DNA of 5,639 bases from Actinomycetota bacterium (lineage in GTDB: Bacteria > Actinomycetota > Acidimicrobiia > Acidimicrobiales > Poriferisodalaceae): assembly GCA_013151655.1 (NCBI GenBank), contig JAADHX010000067.1, forward strand, positions 1 to 5,639. Direction: 5' to 3'. Position numbers and translations under genes: made by a program. Shown here one piece after another: positions 1 to 5,412 of the stretch (within the stretch, counting starts at the first letter, position 1; the number at the start of each line of letters is the position of its first letter). A model generated the notes under the pieces. That model was not told where the DNA came from. It did not search any database and was given only the letters and a program-made list of their open reading frames with translations.

Positions 1-58
1 CAAGAAGGCCCCGGCCAAGAAGGCTCCAGCCAAGAAGGCTCCAGCCAAGAAAGCCGCT
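1..58 (+). repeat. 15-bp tandem coding repeat (AKKAP units)
   Basis: Units of 15 bp follow one another: 14-28 and 29-43 are identical (GCCAAGAAGGCTCCA), 1-13 is a near-identical partial unit, and 44-58 is a diverged one. Each encodes Ala-Lys-Lys-Ala-Pro or a close variant of the basic tail. Identity at the DNA level suggests recent slippage or unequal exchange, so copy number may differ between strains. Confidence 0.8.
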
Positions 59-76
59 GGGCGTAGGCGGCGTTAG
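2..76 (+). CDS. C-terminal end of a Lys/Ala/Pro-rich basic protein (partial)
   Basis: Only the last 24 codons and the TAG stop (74-76) are present. The frame reads repeated Ala-Lys-Lys-Ala-Pro units and ends in Ala-Ala-Gly followed by four arginines. Such highly basic, disordered tails bind DNA non-specifically. In actinobacteria they are known on HU-like nucleoid proteins (HupB type) and on DNA topoisomerase I; a few other proteins also carry them. The body of the protein lies left of the window, so the family cannot be decided, and I lean weakly to an HU-like protein. The strand and frame are clear because the reverse strand and other frames give no sensible composition. It converges on the minus-strand dioxygenase with 40 bp between the two stop codons. 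Confidence 0.7.
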   Translation, partial: KKAPAKKAPAKKAPAKKAAGRRRR

Positions 77-116
77 GTTCTCTGCTCGTTGGCTCCTGCC
101 TGGCTTGTGTTACCGG

Positions 117-1016
117 CTAGGTAGGAGTCTTGAGTTCAGTTACACCCATTGGCGCACCTACTGGCCGGTCTGCAATCACCGAAACCCGTTCGCCGTACCT
201 CGACTCTGGGTAGTAGTCCCACACCGAGTGATGCTGGGTGCATCGGTTGTCCCACATGGTGAGGGTGTTGGGCTTCCACTGCACAGCTGCGTGGAGCTTC
301 GGCGTCGACGCAATGAGATCGAATAGCGCCGTTAGTAACGCCCGGCTCTCCCAACGGCTGAGGCCAACGATGTGCGAGGTGAATCCGCTGTTGATGTAGA
401 GGATCTTCCGGCCGGTTTCGGGATGCACCGCAATTACCGGGTGAGTGTTTCGCGGGTATCCACCCTCTGGGGGTGTCGACTTGTAGTTTCCGATGTAGGG
501 GATCGCGCCATCGTGCACTGCTGTTAGTCCCGCCAGGAACTCCTGCATCGGCGGAGACAACATGTCGTAAGCCATGCACATGTCGGCATACAGCGTGTTT
601 CCGCCTCCACTCTCCGGTGTCTCGGTGATGTACAGAAGCGAAGCGATAGGCGGATGAGCGTCGCAGGTAACGTCTGTGTGCCAGCCCTCGCCTGCGGTGT
701 ACGGCGAGCTCGGTGTCGTTTTGACCGTCAGGACTTCAGGATCGGTGTCCCGGCTGTAGTTCATGGGGTGGATGTGTAACTCGCCGAAGTTCTGGCTGAA
801 GGCCTTATGGGCAGCGCGGTCTAGATGCTGGTCGCGAAACACCAACACGCTCCAATCGGCCCACGCCGTCTTGATGTCGGCTAACTGTGCCCCGGTTAGG
901 TTGCAAAGATCGAGTCCGGTTATCTCAGCTCCGAGGTGCGGCGTGATCGTGGCAACCTCGAACGTCTCGTACTGTGTTCGGCGTTTGGTTGCGATATCGA
1001 AATCGACTCTGGCCAT
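117..1016 (-). CDS. TauD/TfdA-family Fe(II)/2-oxoglutarate-dependent dioxygenase
   Basis: This predicted cytosolic enzyme couples oxidative decarboxylation of 2-oxoglutarate to hydroxylation of an unknown substrate; TauD and TfdA act on taurine and 2,4-D. From the start at 1016 it has 299 residues, close to the usual family length. The iron-binding HxD is His113 and Asp115 in GEGWHTD. The distal histidine is His262 in WDNRCTQH. Thr141 (GGGNTLYAD) and Arg277 (RYGERVSV) match the 2-oxoglutarate-binding Thr and Arg of TauD. The frame also opens at an upstream ATG (1040), but the second ATG is preceded at 6 nt by a purine-rich AGAGAGGGG and puts the family's N-terminal beta strand near the start, so I prefer 1016. 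No sulfonate transporter, reductase or sulfur gene is nearby, so taurine should not be assumed. It could equally act on an alpha-ketoacid, herbicide-like ether or other small acid. Confidence 0.9.
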   Translation of the reverse strand: MARVDFDIATKRRTQYETFEVATITPHLGAEITGLDLCNLTGAQLADIKTAWADWSVLVFRDQHLDRAAHKAFSQNFGELHIHPMNYSRDTDPEVLTVKTTPSSPYTAGEGWHTDVTCDAHPPIASLLYITETPESGGGNTLYADMCMAYDMLSPPMQEFLAGLTAVHDGAIPYIGNYKSTPPEGGYPRNTHPVIAVHPETGRKILYINSGFTSHIVGLSRWESRALLTALFDLIASTPKLHAAVQWKPNTLTMWDNRCTQHHSVWDYYPESRYGERVSVIADRPVGAPMGVTELKTPT

Positions 1017-1022
1017 CGGTAG

Positions 1023-1031
1023 CCCCTCTCT
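1023..1031 (-). promoter_or_regulatory. Ribosome binding site deciding the dioxygenase start
   Basis: On the minus strand AGAGAGGGG lies 6 nt before the ATG at 1016. The in-frame ATG at 1040 lies upstream of this site and has no comparable site in front of it. This favours the shorter 299-residue protein. Confidence 0.55.
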
Positions 1032-1038
1032 TAAGGTC

Positions 1039-1044
1039 ATCGTA
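1039..1044 (-). promoter_or_regulatory. Possible -10 hexamer of the dioxygenase gene (TACGAT)
   Basis: The minus strand carries TACGAT, a TANNNT match. A start of transcription about 7 nt downstream (near 1032) would give a short leader holding the AGAGAGGGG site and then the ATG at 1016. The alternative ATG at 1040 would then fall upstream of the transcript. No good -35 is visible, so this is a weak call from position alone. Confidence 0.3.
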
Positions 1045-1074
1045 GATCACCCGTGTTGTGAGCACCCAGGTGGC

Positions 1075-1080
1075 TATGGT
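1075..1080 (+). promoter_or_regulatory. -10 hexamer (TATGGT) for a probable leaderless nuclease transcript
   Basis: TATGGT ends exactly 6 nt before the GTG at 1087. In actinobacteria transcription usually begins about 6-8 nt after the -10, so the G of the GTG could be the first transcribed base. The only SD-like string at a usable distance (AGGTGG, 1068-1073) is 13 nt away, which is too far. No convincing -35 is seen. Confidence 0.45.
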
Positions 1081-1086
1081 GAGGCG

Positions 1087-1860
1087 GTGCGACTTGCGAC
1101 CTGGAACGTCAACTCACTCAAGGCCCGCCAAGACCGCGTCGATGAGTGGCTTGGGTATTGCGATGTCGATGTGGTCTGCTTGCAAGAGACCAAGATGGCC
1201 AACGAGCAGTTTCCTCACGACCGCTTCATGGACCTTGGCTACCACTCGGTTCATGTCGGAGAGGGACGCTGGAATGGTGTCGCCATCTTGTCGCGAGAAC
1301 CCCTCGATGACGTCCACCATTCGTTCGCCGACGGCCTCGACCCCGACCAAGAGGCTCGGCTAATCACGGCCACGACCGCTGGCGTCTGTGTCACTTCGGT
1401 CTACGTACCCAACGGTCGGGCCGTCGACGATGACCACTACAAGTACAAGCTCGCGTGGCTAGACCGTCTCCACGATCACATCGATGCCGTGGCTGCGCCT
1501 TCGAACGATGTCCTGGTCGCTGGCGACTTCAACGTCGCGCCGGCCGATATCGATGTATGGGACACCACAAAGACCTCGGGCGGAACCCACGTCACGAAAC
1601 CCGAACGTGATGCGCTCGCTCGGCTATACGACTGGGGGCTCACCGATGTGTTTCGTGAGCACCACCAAGAGCCTGGACTGTTCTCATGGTGGGACTATCG
1701 GGGTGGCGCTTTCCATAAGCGTGAAGGTATGCGGATCGATCTCCTTCTGACGAGCACATCGCTCACCGAGGCCTCGACGTTTTCACTCGTTGACCGCACC
1801 GCCAGGAAGGGCAAGTTGCCGTCAGATCATGCTCCAGTGTTTCTTGACGTGACCCGCTAA
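1087..1860 (+). CDS. xth: Exodeoxyribonuclease III / class II AP endonuclease (Xth family)
   Basis: This base-excision-repair enzyme cuts the backbone 5' of abasic sites and trims blocked 3' ends; family members also degrade duplex DNA 3' to 5'. The 257-residue length is typical. All hallmarks of the exonuclease-endonuclease-phosphatase fold are present: Asn7 in ATWNVNS, Glu34 in CLQETK (metal), Tyr106 in VYVPNG, Asp147 and Asn149 in GDFNVAP, Asp218 in MRIDLLL, and the C-terminal Asp247-His248 pair in SDHAP. The GTG at 1087 places the first strand (RLATWNVNS) at residue 2, as in the family. The frame stays open far upstream, but that stretch is antisense to the dioxygenase and encodes nothing recognisable. 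The gene is divergent from the dioxygenase and converges on the helicase, a second repair-type gene, although they cannot share a transcript. The active site looks intact. Confidence 0.95.
   Translation: MRLATWNVNSLKARQDRVDEWLGYCDVDVVCLQETKMANEQFPHDRFMDLGYHSVHVGEGRWNGVAILSREPLDDVHHSFADGLDPDQEARLITATTAGVCVTSVYVPNGRAVDDDHYKYKLAWLDRLHDHIDAVAAPSNDVLVAGDFNVAPADIDVWDTTKTSGGTHVTKPERDALARLYDWGLTDVFREHHQEPGLFSWWDYRGGAFHKREGMRIDLLLTSTSLTEASTFSLVDRTARKGKLPSDHAPVFLDVTR
1857..1860. other. Overlapping convergent stop codons
   Basis: The nuclease TAA occupies 1858-1860 (+) and the helicase TAG occupies 1857-1859 (-). There is no space between the genes and I see no hairpin terminator beside the junction, so each transcript must end inside the other gene. 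Confidence 0.95.
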
Positions 1861-3761
1861 GTTTCGGTAGCGGTTCGGTCGGTATCAGGCTCAATCGTGT
1901 CTGGCACTTCGGCGGTTGGCACTTCATCGGCTGCCGTGTTTGCGGCCATGAGAATTGCGGCCGCATCGCGCCCGACACGCAAGACGCTAAGCCCGGTTAC
2001 GGCGAGAAGTTCCTCTTGTGTTGTCGGTCCGCTCCTGGCTATCGCCTCGACGAGGTCATCGCGCAACACCGACTGCGGCAAAATCCGGCGAGCCTTGGCC
2101 GCGTCGTTCCGCCAGCGATCTAGTCGACATTTTCGTTCGACAACGTCCGAGCCAAGAGCCGCGGCCCTGGCCCTGGCAATGTGGTCTGCAAGTTGCACAG
2201 AAGTTGCTGGCACGTCTGGAGCTCCGATGGCTTCGATATCGCTAAGCCAGCGGGTTGGCTTACGGCGCTCGCCGTCCCGGGTGCGGCACCACGAAAGATG
2301 GATCGACCGCTCCGCCCGAGTTACCGCAACGTAGGCAAGCCGAGTCTCTTCGGCAGACTCGTTCATCGGAAACAAACCCTCTTCGGCGCCAACGATGGTG
2401 ACGTGGGGCCACTCGAGGCCCTTGGAGCCGTGGAATGTGGCCAGATCGACCACATCTTCGTTGTCGGTGGAGTCTCCGGCTCTGATGGTGCGAAGCCATT
2501 GCGAAAACCCGCCTCCTGATGGCGCGACGTCGCTCGAGAGGTAGTCCTTCGCTAGATCAATGATTGCCGCAACCTCAGGCTGATCGGCAGATATCGAGTC
2601 GACCTCGTCGAGTTCCAAGTCGACCAACAGCGTCGAGAAGTCGTCGCCAGACGTTCTTAGCAGTTCGGTGGTTTGTTCGGCCGCAGGCAGCCTCGACAGG
2701 CCGCCCTTTCCTCGCACTTGATGTGGTATGTCGTTTCGTCGCAAGACGTCGGCGACTGTGTCGAGCTGAGCATTTGTGCGTGCGAGTACGGCGTGGTCGC
2801 GCCAGTTGTCTCCTTCACCGTGTCGCCAACGCAGACGTCGCGCTAGTTCGTTGCCCTCGTCGAAGGTACTGGTGTGTTCTGAGACTTGGGGAACCGCCCC
2901 TTCGGGCTTTCGCACCAACACGGACCGTTCGCCCAGCACCGCGTGAGCCGCATTCACGATCGCGCCGCTCGAACGGTGATTTGTCGTCAACTGAACTGTG
3001 TGGGCACCGGGAAACCAGTGCTCGAAGTCGCGAAGGTAGCGGGCGTCGGCGCCGTTCCATTCGTATATAGCCTGGTCGGCGTCGCCCACGACACACAGAT
3101 CATCGCGATCGCCTATCCAAGCCCGCAACAGGTTGAACTGGCGGCCGTTGAGGTCCTGGTACTCATCGACGAAGATGTGTCTGAACCGCCAACGTTGTGC
3201 TTGGGCGAATCGTTTGTCGGTCTGGAGGAGCCTGGTGCATTCGTCGAGCACTCCGTCGAAGTCGAGCAGTCCCCGTCTTCGAAGATGTTTCTCGTATCGA
3301 TCCACAACCGCGGCGACCCGACTATCGCGGATTCGGTCGACCGGGATGCCTCGACCGATCGCATCGTCGGCCCGGCGAACGAGCTCGGCTGCGTTTGACC
3401 CATCGACCAACGAACGAAGCACCGCGAATCGACTTGACACGATGATGGGCGGCGACTTGTCGTGGTCGGCTCGATAGATCCGGAGCTGCTGTAGCGCCAC
3501 TGCGTGGAACGTGCCAACAGCACCAATGTCTCTGATCTCGGCCCGACGGATGCGACTTCGCAGTTCGGCCGCCGCTCGTCGAGTGAAGGTCAGGGCAAGA
3601 ACGCGCCTCGCGTCGATTTCTTCATCGGCGCGCCTGACGATCCGTGCGGTCAGAACGCGTGTCTTTCCCGACCCGGGCCCGGCCAAAATGCGCAGCGTCG
3701 GTCCTTGATGATCGACCGCGACCTGTTGGGCCTCGTCGAGTCGTATCGCCCTAGTCGCCAC
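1857..3761 (-). CDS. uvrD2: UvrD2-like superfamily 1A ATP-dependent 3'-5' DNA helicase with C-terminal HRDC domain
   Basis: The 634-residue protein has every SF1A helicase motif: Q motif near Gln12, Walker A AGPGSGKT (27-34), motif Ia TFTRRAAAEL (59-68), Walker B DEYQD (199-203), motif III GDADQAIYEWNGA (226-238), motif IV TTNHRSS (259-265), motif V TFHGSKGLEW (442-451) and motif VI AYVAVTRAE (476-484). Residues about 555-607 resemble an HRDC domain (LPQSVLRDDL, then PTTQEELLAVTGLS). A C-terminal HRDC is the mark of actinobacterial UvrD2 rather than UvrD1/PcrA. Known mycobacterial UvrD2 carries a four-cysteine element between the motor and HRDC. Here only Cys545 lies in that stretch, and the protein is shorter than the roughly 700-residue relatives. 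The last 20 residues are acidic low complexity. The GTG start at 3761 lies 15-20 residues before the Q motif and Walker A, as expected, and has a leaderless-type -10. PcrA/UvrD-like is the fallback name. Confidence 0.92.
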   Translation of the reverse strand: MATRAIRLDEAQQVAVDHQGPTLRILAGPGSGKTRVLTARIVRRADEEIDARRVLALTFTRRAAAELRSRIRRAEIRDIGAVGTFHAVALQQLRIYRADHDKSPPIIVSSRFAVLRSLVDGSNAAELVRRADDAIGRGIPVDRIRDSRVAAVVDRYEKHLRRRGLLDFDGVLDECTRLLQTDKRFAQAQRWRFRHIFVDEYQDLNGRQFNLLRAWIGDRDDLCVVGDADQAIYEWNGADARYLRDFEHWFPGAHTVQLTTNHRSSGAIVNAAHAVLGERSVLVRKPEGAVPQVSEHTSTFDEGNELARRLRWRHGEGDNWRDHAVLARTNAQLDTVADVLRRNDIPHQVRGKGGLSRLPAAEQTTELLRTSGDDFSTLLVDLELDEVDSISADQPEVAAIIDLAKDYLSSDVAPSGGGFSQWLRTIRAGDSTDNEDVVDLATFHGSKGLEWPHVTIVGAEEGLFPMNESAEETRLAYVAVTRAERSIHLSWCRTRDGERRKPTRWLSDIEAIGAPDVPATSVQLADHIARARAAALGSDVVERKCRLDRWRNDAAKARRILPQSVLRDDLVEAIARSGPTTQEELLAVTGLSVLRVGRDAAAILMAANTAADEVPTAEVPDTIEPDTDRTATET

Positions 3762-3766
3762 GCCTC

Positions 3767-3778
3767 GACGATATCGTC
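3767..3778. repeat. 12-bp perfect palindrome GACGATATCGTC
   Basis: The sequence equals its own reverse complement over 12 bp and stops there, since the flanking bases do not pair. It covers the putative helicase -10. It could be an operator for a dimeric repressor, or chance. It does not match the actinobacterial LexA box (TCGAAC-N4-GTTCGA). Confidence 0.4.
3768..3773 (-). promoter_or_regulatory. -10 hexamer (TATCGT) for a probable leaderless helicase transcript
   Basis: On the minus strand TATCGT is followed by 6 nt (CGAGGC) and then the GTG at 3761. The only SD-like bases (GAGG) sit one base from the GTG, too close to work as a standard site. The spacing matches leaderless initiation at the G of GTG. 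The hexamer lies inside a 12-bp palindrome. Confidence 0.45.
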
Positions 3779-3786
3779 ACCCGCCG

Positions 3787-3867
3787 TCGGTCCGAAACGC
3801 TTTGGGTGGGGTTTGTGCACCGTGGCGGTGGGTTGCTCGGTCCGAAAGGCTTTGAAGTAGGATTTGT
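3787..3867 (+). repeat. Direct repeat, two copies of about 30 bp offset by 50 bp
   Basis: Copy 1 spans 3787-3816 and copy 2 spans 3837-3867. Both begin TCGGTCCGAAA, differ at one base, continue GCTTTG, and after a 1-nt length difference share the pattern GT.GG.TTTGT. Seventeen of the first 18 bases agree. The 50-bp offset is close to five helical turns. Copy 2 holds the TAGGAT -10; copy 1 has TGGGGT at the same place, so it has lost, or never had, that hexamer. Confidence 0.75.
3858..3863 (+). promoter_or_regulatory. -10 hexamer (TAGGAT) for a probable leaderless PH-domain transcript
   Basis: TAGGAT ends 7 nt before the ATG at 3871, so transcription could begin at the A of the ATG or one base before. 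No Shine-Dalgarno string lies between them. A TTGCTC at 3833-3838 could serve as a -35 with a long 19-bp spacer. Confidence 0.5.
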
Positions 3868-3870
3868 CGA

Positions 3871-4410
3871 ATGGCGTTTCCGGATGGTTATCTCAACGAT
3901 GGCGAAGAGCGGATTCTTAATCTGAAGCCGCACTGGTGGATATTTGCTCAGTCGACGGTATTCGTGTTGCTTGCTCTAGTTATTGCCGTGCTCATACAGG
4001 CTGGTCCGGGCACGCCCGTGGCCTACGTCGGATGGTTCTTACTTGTTGCTGCGCTGCTAAACGTAGGCGTGGTGTTCGGCAAGTGGGCCACAACGTTCTT
4101 CGTGCTTTCGAACGAGCGCCTGATCTTTCGCACTGGTGTGCTCACCAAACGCGGCGTCGAACTGCCGATCGATCGCATCGACAACATCAACTTCCGTCAA
4201 TCGTTGTTCGAGCGCATCATCGGCGCAGGCGACCTTCTCATCGAGTCAGCTGGCGAGTCCGGCCAATCGCGTTTTTCGAACGTGCGTAAGCCAGAGGCCA
4301 TCCAGAACGAGATCTACCGTCAGATCGACCGGCGCCATGAACGTAGGTTCGGCGGTTGGTTCAGGTCGCCGACCCCGCCGAAGGGATCGCCGCCAAGATT
4401 CGTGAGCTAG
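3871..4410 (+). CDS. Membrane-anchored bacterial PH-domain (bPH_2/YdbS-like) protein, frameshifted before its SHOCT tail
   Basis: The 179-residue frame starts with a short cytosolic segment (GEERILNLKPHWW). Two hydrophobic helices follow at about residues 25-44 and 50-72. Residues about 74-152 form the bPH_2 domain, with typical strings FVLSNERLIFRTGVLTKRG, ELPIDRIDNINF, ERIIGAGDLLIESAGE and EIYRQI. The molecular role of such proteins is not established; membrane-linked binding or scaffolding is the usual guess. After about residue 160 the sequence turns into a proline-rich run (SPTPPKGSPPRFVS) that looks like out-of-frame reading, and stops at 4408-4410. The -1 frame over the same bases encodes a clear SHOCT domain ending at 4487. 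The intact protein was therefore probably about 205 residues. It heads a rightward gene group and seems to be read from a leaderless transcript. Confidence 0.85.
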   Translation: MAFPDGYLNDGEERILNLKPHWWIFAQSTVFVLLALVIAVLIQAGPGTPVAYVGWFLLVAALLNVGVVFGKWATTFFVLSNERLIFRTGVLTKRGVELPIDRIDNINFRQSLFERIIGAGDLLIESAGESGQSRFSNVRKPEAIQNEIYRQIDRRHERRFGGWFRSPTPPKGSPPRFVS

Positions 4411-4487
4411 AAGATCTCCGCCAGCAGGGCCTCGTGAGCGAAGAAGAGTTTGAGACGAAACGTCGCGAGCTCCTGGATCGGATGTAG
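4347..4487 (+). pseudogene. SHOCT-domain C-terminus in the -1 frame of the PH-domain gene
   Basis: Frame 3 is open from 4347, just after a TAG at 4344-4346, to a TAG at 4485-4487. Its last 29 residues contain IRELEDLRQQGLVSEEEF and end RRELLDRM. This is the SHOCT pattern: leucine-spaced helix, Gly-hydrophobic-Ser turn, Glu-Glu-Phe, then a Lys/Arg-Leu-Leu helix. SHOCT commonly ends bacterial membrane and PH-like proteins and is thought to aid oligomerisation. The frame has no obvious start of its own (only TTG 4356 and GTG 4434, neither with a good site). It is best read as the severed tail of the gene upstream, either lost by a 1-nt deletion or sequence error, or reached by -1 frameshifting. 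Confidence 0.8.
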
Positions 4488-4493
4488 TCGGGC

Positions 4494-5366
4494 GTGAGGA
4501 CCACAAACGGCGTTGTCGAGATTGAGTACGAAACCGTCGGCGACAATTCGGACCCGGCGCTGTTGTTAGTCTGCGGTCTCAGTAGTCAGCTGATTGCCTA
4601 TCGCCGCGACTTCTGCCAGCTGTTAGCTGATGCCGGTTTCTACGTTGTGCGTTACGACAATCGCGACGTGGGGCTCAGCTCTAAGACAGCGGCTAAACCG
4701 CCCTCGCTTGTGGCCACGCGCGACGCGCTCAACAAGGGCCTCGATTCGCCGGCGAGTTATGGATTGTCCGACATGGCGCTCGACGGGATGGCCGTCCTCG
4801 ATGCACTCGGCATTGTTCGATCCCACATTTGGGGGATGTCGATGGGCGGCATGATTGTCCAGACCATGGCTATCAACCATTGGGATCGTGTGCTGTCGAT
4901 AACTTCGGTCATGTCGACCACGGGAGCCTCCGACGTTGGTCGCGCCACTCCCGAAGCCAGCGCCGCCCTAATGGCAGTTCCACCGCTGGAGCGTGAGGCC
5001 CACATCGCCGCCGACCTCGCAGCCAGACACACCTATGCCAGCGCCGACATCGACTGGGACGAAATGGCAAGCTACGCGGGTGCGCAGTACGACCGGATGT
5101 TCCACCCTGTCGGAGCAGTGCATCAGCTAGCGGCAGTAATTGCAGACGGCGACCGCACCGATCGACTCAAGTCGGTCGATGTTCCTTGCACGGTTCTGCA
5201 CGGGGGCATCGACACTCTCATCGACGTTTCGGGCGGACACGCGACAGCCGAAGCCATCGACGGCGCAAAGTTGGTTGTCTACGACACCATGGGCCACGAT
5301 CTACCGGCAACGCTGTGGCCAAGTTACGTCGACGAGATGGTCGAACTGGCCGATCGTGCTTCCTAG
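4494..5366 (+). CDS. Alpha/beta-fold hydrolase (esterase-like)
   Basis: This is a 290-residue, probably cytosolic serine hydrolase with no signal peptide. The oxyanion-hole strand is ALLLVCGLSS (22-31). A YDNRDVGLSSK segment (54-64) is typical of an aclacinomycin-methylesterase/3-oxoadipate-enol-lactonase-like group. The nucleophile elbow is GMSMG with Ser116, the acid is Asp240 (HGGIDTLID), and the base is His268 (MGHDLP). The triad is complete and in the normal order. The substrate cannot be read from sequence; an ester, lactone or thioester is likely. The GTG at 4494 starts 6 nt after the stop of the SHOCT frame (4487), suggesting translational coupling in one operon. No good RBS is seen, and the start fits the family's N-terminus (TTNGVVEIEYET). 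A CaiB/BaiF gene follows 46 nt downstream, hinting at acyl-group metabolism. Confidence 0.9.
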   Translation: MRTTNGVVEIEYETVGDNSDPALLLVCGLSSQLIAYRRDFCQLLADAGFYVVRYDNRDVGLSSKTAAKPPSLVATRDALNKGLDSPASYGLSDMALDGMAVLDALGIVRSHIWGMSMGGMIVQTMAINHWDRVLSITSVMSTTGASDVGRATPEASAALMAVPPLEREAHIAADLAARHTYASADIDWDEMASYAGAQYDRMFHPVGAVHQLAAVIADGDRTDRLKSVDVPCTVLHGGIDTLIDVSGGHATAEAIDGAKLVVYDTMGHDLPATLWPSYVDEMVELADRAS

Positions 5367-5401
5367 CTTCTCGAACTAGCCGCCGCATCTTCGACACCTT
5401 C

Positions 5402-5407
5402 AAGGAA
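5402..5407 (+). promoter_or_regulatory. Ribosome binding site of the CoA-transferase gene
   Basis: AAGGAA lies 5 nt before the ATG at 5413. It is the clearest standard SD site on the plus strand here, in contrast with the leaderless-looking starts of the other plus-strand genes. Confidence 0.6.
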
Positions 5408-5412
5408 CAGCT

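Larger units (their letters stand above)
3762..3870. promoter_or_regulatory. Divergent promoter region between helicase and PH-domain gene
   Basis: This 109-bp gap separates two outward-facing genes. It contains candidate -10 hexamers for both, each 6-7 nt from its start codon, a 12-bp palindrome on the helicase side, and two direct-repeat copies offset by exactly 50 bp. One repeat copy lies over the helicase -35 area and the other over the PH-gene promoter core, which suggests a shared regulator or a duplicated promoter. Confidence 0.55.

Noticed and set aside
1..58. CRISPR-like or satellite repeat
   Set aside because: The 15-bp units have no spacers and are in-frame codons for AKKAP, so this is protein tail repetition.
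77..116. Possible terminator between the basic-tail gene and the dioxygenase
   Set aside because: I found no stable inverted repeat or T run in these 40 bases on either strand.
136..579. 147-residue minus-strand frame overlapping the dioxygenase
   Set aside because: It is out of frame with the strongly conserved dioxygenase catalytic C-terminus on the same strand, and its composition is typical of a shadow frame.
1054..1066. Imperfect palindrome around GTGTTGTGAGCAC in the dioxygenase/nuclease gap
   Set aside because: Only the outer GTG/CAC bases pair well; too weak and short to call an operator.
763..1086. Long in-frame 5' extension of the nuclease frame (start at 763)
   Set aside because: It is antisense to the conserved dioxygenase N-terminal half and encodes no recognisable domain; the family N-terminus begins right at the GTG at 1087.
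2564..3398. Plus-strand open frames of about 170 residues opposite the helicase
   Set aside because: They mirror codon bias of the helicase on the other strand, are rich in Arg/Ser/Pro, show no domain, and overlap core helicase motifs.
4136..4405. 89-residue Ser/Thr/Arg-rich plus-strand frame inside the PH-domain gene
   Set aside because: It is an alternative-frame shadow of the bPH_2 domain with low-complexity composition and no start signal.
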